Below are positions 1-4,997 of a stretch of 7,768 nucleotides of DNA, piece after piece. The stretch spans positions 1-7,768 of the forward strand of contig JAXDAH010000044.1 in NCBI GenBank assembly GCA_034679905.1. Direction: 5' to 3'. Position 1 is the first letter of the stretch; every line of letters starts with the position of its first letter. The notes beneath the pieces were generated by a model that was given only the letters and a program-made list of their open reading frames with translations, searched no databases and had not been told where the DNA came from. This DNA is from JASEFH01 sp034679905 (GTDB lineage Archaea; Halobacteriota; Methanomicrobia; Methanomicrobiales; JACTUA01). The translations under genes and the position numbers were made by a program.

Positions 1-255
1 GCGGACCTGACGCTTGATCTCCTCGATAATAATACCCACGGCACCGTCGGAGCCGGCTGGATCCAGCGGGACCTCGGAGAGCAGATCCCGCCGCACCGTG
101 ATAGGTATGCTGAACTGCAACGAATGGCCGTCGAGGGATCGCACCAGGTAGGCGTTTACGTAGTGTTGCACCCGCGGCATATCGATGAGCACGTCCCGGG
201 TCCCGAGCGTGCCGAGTGCCGGTTTGAGGATATCGCTCCAGTTCACTGTCGGCAT
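1..255 (-). CDS. Hypothetical protein, N-terminal 85 residues, runs off the left edge
   Basis: I do not recognise this protein. The visible part starts MPTVNWSDILKP and ends at the window edge with IIIEEIKRQVR. It has natural composition: alternating hydrophobic and charged residues, a stretch resembling beta strands (LQFSIPITVRRDLL), and no transmembrane segment or cysteine. The start at 255 is chosen because AGGAG lies 7 nt upstream on the minus strand, a good ribosome binding site. An in-frame ATG 9 codons further upstream (282) lacks such a site. A T-rich element on the minus strand near 301-309 (TTTTTATG) could be a TATA box giving a leader of about 25 nt. The other long open minus frame through this stretch gives an Arg/Gly/Ala-rich product, so this frame is the better coding candidate here. 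It may be the second half of a gene that begins at 457 in another frame. The function cannot be inferred. Confidence 0.6.
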   Translation of the reverse strand, partial: MPTVNWSDILKPALGTLGTRDVLIDMPRVQHYVNAYLVRSLDGHSLQFSIPITVRRDLLSEVPLDPAGSDGAVGIIIEEIKRQVR

Positions 256-457
256 CCCCGCTCTCCTGTTGATATTGTACATAGACCGTTTCACCCCCGT
301 ACATAAAAATCGAACCCTGTTTGAGCGACGTACCCTGACAGGTCCTCAGCAGTGCAGCTTCGATGGCCGGTTTCCAGCGAAAGAAGTTGATGCCGGCGTT
401 CGGAGAGTGGGGATACTCCTGGCGATGCAATCCCTCGTAGAGCCGTCCATATGTCAT
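256..457 (-). pseudogene. Upstream ORF segment, possibly the 5' part of a frameshifted gene
   Basis: On the minus strand an ATG at 457 opens a frame beginning MTYGRLYEGLHRQEY. It contains AGINFFRWKPAIEAALL and then GSIFMYGGETVYVQYQQ. Hand counts over 65 codons give GC of about 55, 41 and 62 percent at codon positions 1, 2 and 3, a coding-like pattern. The frame stays open to the window edge, but below 255 its product becomes Arg/Gly/Ala-rich while the frame starting at 255 becomes protein-like. The two frames would join if one base were skipped, for example in the GGGG run at 256-259. An AT-rich box at 480-487 sits about 26 nt upstream of 457, which fits leaderless transcription. The alternatives are a separate gene overlapping the next one, a real or sequencing frameshift, or a chance ORF. 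I do not recognise the sequence. Confidence 0.35.
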
Positions 458-567
458 TGCTGGCAGAACATACGAAAAATTAATTAGAAAATTAATATTA
501 TCGGGAATATAGTTTTATAATACAAATAGAAATATTTATATTATGCTCTTATAAATGGAAATCTATC
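458..567. promoter_or_regulatory. AT-rich divergent promoter region
   Basis: This spacer, especially 471-555, is overwhelmingly A+T, while the flanks are GC-rich. Rightward, TATTTATATTAT at 533-544 is a good archaeal TATA box; 26 nt downstream of its centre falls at about 564, so the mRNA of the first small membrane protein would be leaderless or nearly so. Leftward, the AT box around 480-487 is similarly placed for a start at 457. A perfect inverted repeat, TTAATT(480-485)-AGAA-AATTAA(490-495), overlaps the leftward box and could be an operator. Promoter positions are inferred from spacing only. Confidence 0.55.
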
Positions 568-762
568 ATGTTTGTCTCCGTGGAGATGGGCGATCTCGTC
601 GTGTACACCGTGATAGGAATCCTCACATTCATCATCGGATTTCTGATGGGCAACCTGGCAACGGATGCCTACTATCAGAGAAGGTTCATCGCCGTGGCCG
701 AAGACTGCTCAACAGACGACTCTCTGGTCCCCCTCATCGCGGAGCTGGAGCGGGAGTCGTAA
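568..762 (+). CDS. Small single-span membrane protein, copy 1 of a tandem pair
   Basis: This is a 64-residue protein that I cannot name. Residues about 10-31 form one hydrophobic span (VVYTVIGILTFIIGFLMG). It is followed by a charged, probably cytoplasmic tail with QRRF at 37-40, Cys47, Pro55 and an acidic/basic end (ELERES). The next gene encodes a protein that aligns with it without gaps: RR, Ala44, Cys47, Pro55, Leu60 and Glu63 all coincide, as do Asp9, Tyr13 and several residues in the span. The alignment places Met7 (ATG at 586) opposite the start of copy 2, so 586 is an alternative start. ATG 568 is preferred because it lies where the promoter at 533-544 would begin a leaderless mRNA; GGAG directly abuts 586 and is too close to act. 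It forms an operon with copy 2 (18 nt gap). The overlapping frame from 555 is a shadow with no hydrophobic segment. Confidence 0.7.
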   Translation: MFVSVEMGDLVVYTVIGILTFIIGFLMGNLATDAYYQRRFIAVAEDCSTDDSLVPLIAELERES

Positions 763-780
763 CCGTATAGGAGAAGGCCA

Positions 781-969
781 ATGGTAGATCCGATCAACTA
801 CCTCTTCATCAGTGTCACCTGCTTCTGCTTCGGCCTGCTGGTGAGCTTTCAGATATCCCATATACACCACGTGCGGAGACTGACGCAGCTCGCGAGACGG
901 TGCCTGGATACCGGCACCATCGCCCCGATCCTGGTCGCCCTGAAGGGCGAGAGGGAATCGTCCGAATAA
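781..969 (+). CDS. Small single-span membrane protein, copy 2 of a tandem pair
   Basis: This is a 62-residue protein. Residues about 6-24 are hydrophobic and aromatic (NYLFISVTCFCFGLLVSF) and form one membrane span with two extra cysteines, Cys14 and Cys16. The tail carries VRRL at 31-34, Cys41, Pro49 and a charged end (LKGERESSE). The start is well supported by AGGAG at 769-773 with 7 nt spacing. The RR, Cys, Pro and Leu of the tail occupy the same relative positions as in copy 1; I count roughly 14 identities over 58 aligned residues, so the two genes probably arose by tandem duplication and diverged. The hydrophobic stretch next to arginines suggests the tail is cytoplasmic. The function is unknown; possible roles such as a small regulatory subunit or partner of a larger membrane protein are guesses. 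Confidence 0.75.
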   Translation: MVDPINYLFISVTCFCFGLLVSFQISHIHHVRRLTQLARRCLDTGTIAPILVALKGERESSE

Positions 970-982
970 AAAACCAGCCGGT

Positions 983-1003
983 ACCTGAAGGGAATCCTTC
1001 CAG
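983..1003. terminator. Imperfect hairpin downstream of the small-protein pair
   Basis: CCTGAAGG(983-990)-GAAT-CCTTCCAGG(995-1003) forms an 8-bp stem with one bulged C, 14 nt after the copy 2 stop codon. No T-run follows on the plus strand, so it is a weak terminator for the operon. On the minus strand five T's (opposite 968-972) follow it. It may be an RNA end-stabilising structure instead. Confidence 0.25.
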
Positions 1004-1043
1004 GCCTCTCGTATGCCGACACCTTCAGCCCGTTTCGCCAGCG

Positions 1044-1133
1044 GAGCGGCGGTTCGAATACCGCACCCCAATCGTCGGTCCGGCGGGCAAGGCAGCCGTT
1101 CTCATGGCAAGGTTGGAAAGGGAGCGGGAGTAG
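1044..1133 (+). pseudogene. Possible remnant of a third small membrane protein (tail only)
   Basis: Translated in the frame ending at the TAG at 1131-1133, this gives ERRFEYR, then KAAVLMARLERERE. Placed against copy 1 (QRRF to LIAELERES), the RRF and the final L-x-A-x-L-E-R-E fall in register without gaps. The conserved Cys and Pro of the two intact copies are absent, and no membrane span precedes it in any frame. It could be the surviving 3' end of a third paralogue, or a chance match in charged sequence. The evidence is a by-eye alignment of about 29 residues. Confidence 0.25.
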
Positions 1134-1507
1134 CCGGCTTGGAGGGAGCATGCCTGGCGCGTTAGTCTCCGTCTGAAATCTATGTTCAGTAACCGGTTGA
1201 ACTCTCGGTCCTCTCCAGCCCTCTCATCGGATGCCTCTATCGCGTGCAACTATCCCTACCCGTATCGCGGGGCAGATATCGGCAACCATGGGGGCAGCGG
1301 GGCATCGCGCCGAATTGTCTTCCCTTGAGCCCCGCCATGATGGAATATCCCCCGCAGGGACGCCCGCATCTGCGATCGCCGGCCCCGGAAGTGGCCTCGA
1401 TCGGGCCTGGGTGTTCTCCTGGAGACCATACCTTCGACGTGGGGTGCGATTCACCATTCTCATCCACAAAGATCGCAGAGGAGCCCGATGTCGCGTGATG
1501 ATCCTGT

Positions 1508-1514
1508 GTTATAT
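1508..1514 (+). promoter_or_regulatory. TATA-like element upstream of the MBL-fold gene
   Basis: GTTATAT at 1508-1514 lies about 28 nt before the ATG at 1541, so transcription would begin within a few bases of the start codon and give a leaderless or near-leaderless mRNA. The only Shine-Dalgarno-like sequence, GGGAGG at 1515-1520, is 20 nt from the ATG, too far to act well, which fits that reading. Confidence 0.35.
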
Positions 1515-1540
1515 GGGAGGGCAGACCAATATATGTGGGA

Positions 1541-2332
1541 ATGAGGTTCACCATCCTCGCCAGCGGAAGCAAGGCCAACTGCATCTACGTTCGGGGAGAG
1601 AACGACGCTCTCGTCCTGGATGCAGGACTCACGCTGCGCGAGGCGTTACGGAGGCTTACGCTCGCGGGCGGGGATACATCGACTCTGCGGGCGATTCTTC
1701 TGACGCACGAGCATGCCGATCACATCCGTGGCAGCGGTCCCCTCTCCCGCAAATGCGGCATACCCATCTTCGGCACCCCCGGCACGCTGGAGTGGTTTCT
1801 CCAGGGCCGATGCGCATCGGGTGTACCTGACATCCGGGGATGCCATATCGGTGAACGCTACACGGTAGGCGATTTTATCATACAACCCTTCGCGACGTCC
1901 CACGATGCCCGCGAGCCCTGCGGTTACCGTATCTCCGAGGGCGGGGCAACGCTCTGTTACTGCACCGATACGGGCAGGATATCCCCAACGATCATGGATG
2001 CGATCCGGGGCAGCGATGCGCTGGTGCTGGAGAGCAACCACTGCCCCCATATGCTCCGGACCGGCCCCTATCCCGAGATGCTGAAGCGGCGGATCCGTTC
2101 CTCCAGGGGGCACCTCTCCAACCAGGATGCCCGGGAGTGTATACGGGCCGTCGGCGGGGACATGCAGGCGATCGTCCTCGCCCACCTGAGCGAGGTGAAC
2201 AACACGGAGGAGAAGGCACTGAACAGCGCTCTCGAAGGTCTGGGTCTGGGGCGCTTCGACGGCAATAGAGATATCTATGCCATTCCCGGCGGGGATCACT
2301 GCGACTGCTGGATGCGCTGGGTGGGGATCTGA
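1541..2332 (+). CDS. MBL-fold metallo-hydrolase, YycJ/WalJ-like (COG1235), probable nuclease
   Basis: The protein has 263 residues, normal for single-domain YycJ/PhnP-type metallo-beta-lactamase proteins. It opens with MRFTILASGSKANC, the typical N-terminal strand and SGS turn of this group. Metal ligands are visible in order: THEHADH at 55-61, SHD with His121, TDTG with Asp143, ESNH at 164-167, and HLSEVNN with His215. This is a complete set for a two-metal hydrolase. No signal peptide or membrane span is present, so it should be cytoplasmic. Family knowledge: YycJ/WalJ of Firmicutes is a DNA exonuclease linked to repair; other relatives cleave cyclic phosphodiesters, so the substrate is not certain here. 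ATG 1541 is chosen because the family begins MRFT; an in-frame GTG at 1535 would add two residues. DNA ligase follows 62 nt downstream on the same strand, which favours a role in DNA repair. Confidence 0.88.
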   Translation: MRFTILASGSKANCIYVRGENDALVLDAGLTLREALRRLTLAGGDTSTLRAILLTHEHADHIRGSGPLSRKCGIPIFGTPGTLEWFLQGRCASGVPDIRGCHIGERYTVGDFIIQPFATSHDAREPCGYRISEGGATLCYCTDTGRISPTIMDAIRGSDALVLESNHCPHMLRTGPYPEMLKRRIRSSRGHLSNQDARECIRAVGGDMQAIVLAHLSEVNNTEEKALNSALEGLGLGRFDGNRDIYAIPGGDHCDCWMRWVGI

Positions 2333-2360
2333 CCGATTTGTCTCGAAGGGATCCCGCATG

Positions 2361-2390
2361 TTTTATCGAACGTTAAGGTGAGTACAGGAA
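2361..2390 (+). promoter_or_regulatory. Possible promoter and ribosome binding site of the ligase gene
   Basis: TTTTAT at 2361-2366 could be a weak TATA box about 30 nt before the ligase ATG at 2395. AAGGTGAG (2375-2382, 12 nt from the ATG) and AGGA (2386-2389, 5 nt) are both candidate ribosome binding sites. The ligase may therefore be transcribed on its own as well as from the upstream gene. Confidence 0.3.
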
Positions 2391-2394
2391 TACC

Positions 2395-4038
2395 ATGCTC
2401 CTTGCCGATTTCGCCCGCCTCTGCGAGCGCCTGGAAGGCATCCCCGGACGGCTCGAAACGATCGACGTGGTAGCCGGGGTACTCCCGACGCTCGAGACTC
2501 AGGAGCTTCCCATCTTCGTCCGTTTCGTGATGGGCAGGATCTTCCCCGACTGGAGCGCCATGAATCTGGGCATCGGTCCAAACCTGCTCTACGAAGGGAT
2601 CGGCTACGTTGTCGGAAAGAAGAAGGCGGATGTGGTAGCAACGGTCAACCGCACCGGGGATGTGGGGCTGGCTGTCGAGCAGCTCCTGGCGAACAAGTCC
2701 CAGACGAGTTTCGGTCGGGATCAGCTGGCGCTCCAGGATGTGTTTCGGGAGTTCGAGCGGATCGCCCGTGCCGAGGGAAAAAAGTCGCAACGGGAGAAAC
2801 TCCTGGCTATCCGCCGGCTCTTCTCCAGCACCGAACCGCTCGAGGGGCGATATCTGGCCCGGCTCATGATGGCGGAGCTGCGGATCGGCATCGGCGAGGG
2901 GAACGTGCGGGATGCCATCGCAAAGGCGTTCGGAGTGGATGTGCGGCTCGTGGAGCATGCCTTCCAGGCGCTGAACGATCTCGGAGAGGTGGCCCTCCGA
3001 TCCAGAGAAGGGGCCTCTGCGCTGGAGAATGTGCATATCGAGCTCTTCCGCCCCGTCCGCATGATGCTCGCGCAGCAGGGGACCATCGAGCAGATGGTGG
3101 CGGAGCACGGCATGGTGGCTGCCGAGTACAAGTATGACGGCACGCGGTTTCAGCTGCACCGCCGCGGAGATACTGTTCGGATTTACTCGCGGAAGCTGGA
3201 GGACGTCACGAACGCCCTTCCCGACGTCATCCGCATCCTGAAGGATGCGACCCCCCACGAGGTGATACTCGACGGGGAGGTCATCGCCTACAAGGACGGC
3301 AGACCGATGCCGTTCCAGTTCGTGCTTCGTCGGTTCCGGCGGAAGTACGAGATCGACACATTCGTCGAACGGATAGAACTGGTACCCTACGTGTTCGATA
3401 TCCTGTACTGCGACGGGGAGACCCTGATCGATCTCCCGTTATTCGAGCGGAGGCGACTGCTCGAAGGGGCGATGTCGTCGCATGTCGCTCCCCAGTACCA
3501 GAGCGCCGATATCGCTGAACTCGAGAGAATCTACGATGAGGCCCTGTCTGCCGGGCATGAAGGCATCATGATCAAGGATCCCGAGTCGCGATATCAGCCC
3601 GGGGTCCGGGGGAAGCACTGGATCAAGATCAAGCCCGAAGTGGATACGCTCGATCTCGCCGTCATCGGTGCGGAATGGGGGGAAGGACGGAGAGCCGGCG
3701 TATTCGGATCCTTCCTGCTCGCCTGCCTGGACAGCGGGGAACTGCTTGCCGTGGGGAAGGTGGCGACCGGTTTCTCGGACGAGCTGCTCGCGGAGATGTA
3801 CGGGATCCTGAAAGACTCCGTCATCGCCCATTCCGGAAAAGAGGTCACATTCGAGCCGAACGTGGTGTTCGAGGTGGGTTACGCGGAGATCCAGAGGAGC
3901 CCGAACTACGAGAGCGGGTATGCCCTGCGGTTCCCGCGATTCATCCGCCTGCGCGAGGATAAAAGCGTGGACGAGATCGATACCCTGGATACGATCAGAG
4001 ATCGGAGTCAGAGGAGATTCGACTTCGGTACACCCTGA
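2395..4038 (+). CDS. lig: ATP-dependent DNA ligase
   Basis: This enzyme seals nicks in duplex DNA during replication and repair, using ATP to form a ligase-AMP and then a DNA-AMP intermediate. It is 547 residues, close to the usual 550-600 for the archaeal enzyme. Residues about 1-215 form the N-terminal DNA-binding domain. The nucleotidyltransferase core begins with motif I, EYKYDGTRF, where Lys246 is the adenylated residue. It continues with motif III (YSRKLED at 264), DGEV at 293-296, VFDILYCDGE from 333, motif IV (EGIMIK, 389-394) and motif V (HWIKIKP, 408-414). The OB-fold domain follows, with the motif VI region RFPRFIRLREDK at 512-523. All catalytic motifs are intact. The gene follows the MBL-fold gene in the same direction, and its last 44 bp overlap the 3' end of the convergent membrane-protein gene. 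Confidence 0.97.
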   Translation: MLLADFARLCERLEGIPGRLETIDVVAGVLPTLETQELPIFVRFVMGRIFPDWSAMNLGIGPNLLYEGIGYVVGKKKADVVATVNRTGDVGLAVEQLLANKSQTSFGRDQLALQDVFREFERIARAEGKKSQREKLLAIRRLFSSTEPLEGRYLARLMMAELRIGIGEGNVRDAIAKAFGVDVRLVEHAFQALNDLGEVALRSREGASALENVHIELFRPVRMMLAQQGTIEQMVAEHGMVAAEYKYDGTRFQLHRRGDTVRIYSRKLEDVTNALPDVIRILKDATPHEVILDGEVIAYKDGRPMPFQFVLRRFRRKYEIDTFVERIELVPYVFDILYCDGETLIDLPLFERRRLLEGAMSSHVAPQYQSADIAELERIYDEALSAGHEGIMIKDPESRYQPGVRGKHWIKIKPEVDTLDLAVIGAEWGEGRRAGVFGSFLLACLDSGELLAVGKVATGFSDELLAEMYGILKDSVIAHSGKEVTFEPNVVFEVGYAEIQRSPNYESGYALRFPRFIRLREDKSVDEIDTLDTIRDRSQRRFDFGTP

Positions 4039-4768
4039 ATTTTGCCCGGCTCTCGTCTCCTTCTACATGGGCGTAGTAATCGGAAGCGAATCCGGCGATT
4101 TTCTGGAACGTGACCTCTCCGTTGAAGTCGGTATACTTCTCGTAGATGCGAGACCCTTCCCGCTCCTGGAGAATCAGCTTCACGTCAATGCCCGGCTCTC
4201 CCGTATCGCGGGACACCACCCGGAAGGTGACGTTCGGATTGATAGGTTCGTCCTCCCCCCCTACGAGCACTGCGGGCGCGATACCGCTATGGTCCGGCAT
4301 GCCGTGGTGGTCTATGAGTGGGTTTCCCCGAAGCATCACCAGGATGTAGAGCCCGACCAGCAACGAGAGGAATCCCGAAGCCCCGAGAACCAGGACGCCT
4401 ATCGTCACCGATCCGAAGTAGTATACCGTCAGGTAGTACGTCCATGCAAAGATAGGCATCTGGGTTGCGATGGAGGCGATGACAAGGCCGGAGAAGATAA
4501 TCTGGATGTAACCAACGGAAATTAAGAGGAAGGCAAAAGCCATGCCCAACAGGTTGATGAGGATAAACTGGCTCTTCCTCTCCCCCGTCGTCTTGAAGAT
4601 CTTGTAGAGCAGCACCAGAAAGAGGTTGACATAGATGATGGCTGCCAGGAAGATGATGAAATAGTCCTGCATCTGGAGACCGCCTGCAGGAGTCTTCTCC
4701 TGGGAGAGAGCAGATCCCAGCCGAACTACGAGAGGAAGGAGGGAGAAGGCCAGAGCATGCCTGCGCAT
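3995..4768 (-). CDS. Polytopic membrane protein with C-terminal beta-sandwich-like domain
   Basis: This 257-residue protein is not one I recognise. Residues 1-21 (MRRHALAFSLLPLVV) look like a signal peptide or signal anchor. Hydrophobic spans follow at about 36-56, 68-90, 91-111 and 117-146, with a basic loop KIFKTTGERK between the first two, which should be cytoplasmic. After the last span comes a roughly 100-residue soluble part; residues 178-245 have the pattern of an Ig-like or carboxypeptidase-regulatory beta-sandwich (TFRVVSRDTGEPGIDVKL, then TDFNGEVTF and YYAHVEGD). If the signal is cleaved and four spans remain, this domain lies outside the cell; the topology is uncertain. The start at 4768 lies just after a strong TATA box. 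A Met at residue 33 (4672) is an alternative start lacking the signal. The stop lies inside the ligase gene on the opposite strand. Confidence 0.85.
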   Translation of the reverse strand: MRRHALAFSLLPLVVRLGSALSQEKTPAGGLQMQDYFIIFLAAIIYVNLFLVLLYKIFKTTGERKSQFILINLLGMAFAFLLISVGYIQIIFSGLVIASIATQMPIFAWTYYLTVYYFGSVTIGVLVLGASGFLSLLVGLYILVMLRGNPLIDHHGMPDHSGIAPAVLVGGEDEPINPNVTFRVVSRDTGEPGIDVKLILQEREGSRIYEKYTDFNGEVTFQKIAGFASDYYAHVEGDESRAKFRVYRSRISSDSDL

Positions 4769-4782
4769 AGTGTTAAATTTGT

Positions 4783-4791
4783 TTTTATATA
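4783..4791 (-). promoter_or_regulatory. Strong TATA box of the membrane-protein gene
   Basis: On the minus strand the sequence reads GTATATAAAAAC, with the core TATATAAAA at 4791-4783, inside an AT-rich block. Its centre is about 19-20 nt from the ATG at 4768, slightly closer than the usual 26 nt. The mRNA would therefore be leaderless, or would begin just inside the gene if the box is used strictly. No Shine-Dalgarno sequence precedes the ATG, consistent with leaderless translation. Confidence 0.55.
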
Positions 4792-4819
4792 CAAAAACAT
4801 ATCGAATCTGTCTGCTCTT

Positions 4820-4850
4820 TTAAAAAAACATATCCGGTTTTCTAAACCAT
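4820..4850 (-). terminator. Hairpin plus T-tract, probable terminator of the DUF2117 transcript
   Basis: On the minus strand GGTTT-AGA-AAACC (4848-4836) is a 5-bp hairpin followed, after a short spacer, by seven T's (opposite 4822-4828). T-tracts are the main archaeal termination signal. It lies about 150 nt past the stop codon of the DUF2117 gene and just upstream of the membrane-protein promoter, so it would separate the two leftward units. Confidence 0.45.
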
Positions 4851-4997
4851 TGTTTAAAGGAATTGAACAGCTGTACAGGGTTCATCGATGGATCCGACCG
4901 GGGGTATCCGGGGCGTAATTCCGCCATGACCCTCCTTCGAGGAGAGACTCTGGCCTGGCCCCGCACCCTTCTCTGGACTATGCGATCAGTGCGCTGC

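Larger units (their letters stand above)
970..1540. other. 570-bp stretch without a convincing intact gene
   Basis: Several frames are open on both strands, but none gives a recognisable or well-supported protein, and none of the candidate starts I checked has a good ribosome binding site. I see four things in it: an imperfect hairpin just after copy 2 (983-1003), a frame near 1044-1133 resembling the tail of the small membrane proteins, a copy of the first six codons of the downstream hydrolase gene at 1444-1461, and a TATA-like element near 1508-1514. It reads as a decayed region followed by the promoter of the next gene. A structured RNA cannot be excluded by eye. Confidence 0.5.

Noticed and set aside
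1044..1068. tRNA T-arm-like sequence (GGCGGTTCGAATACCGC)
   Set aside because: It resembles a TPsiC arm, but the loop/stem junction has an extra base and lacks the expected C after the loop. No anticodon arm, D arm or acceptor stem is found around it, so no tRNA is called; at most it is a chance hairpin.
1025..1249. Minus-strand ORF of 74 codons followed by the hairpin at 983-1003 and a short T-run
   Set aside because: It would need a TTG start directly after a stop codon with no ribosome binding site. Base use at codon positions is ambiguous, and the product is unlike any protein I know.
1231..1830. Plus-strand ORF of 199 codons overlapping the MBL-fold gene
   Set aside because: Its second half lies over the MBL-fold gene in another frame and its composition is shadow-like (many Arg, His, Pro). 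Only the short VRFTIL echo is of interest and is reported separately.
2296..3258. Minus-strand ORF of 320 codons opposite the ligase
   Set aside because: It is antisense to the conserved ligase motifs, and its long open frame follows from GC-rich codon use. It contains no recognisable domain.
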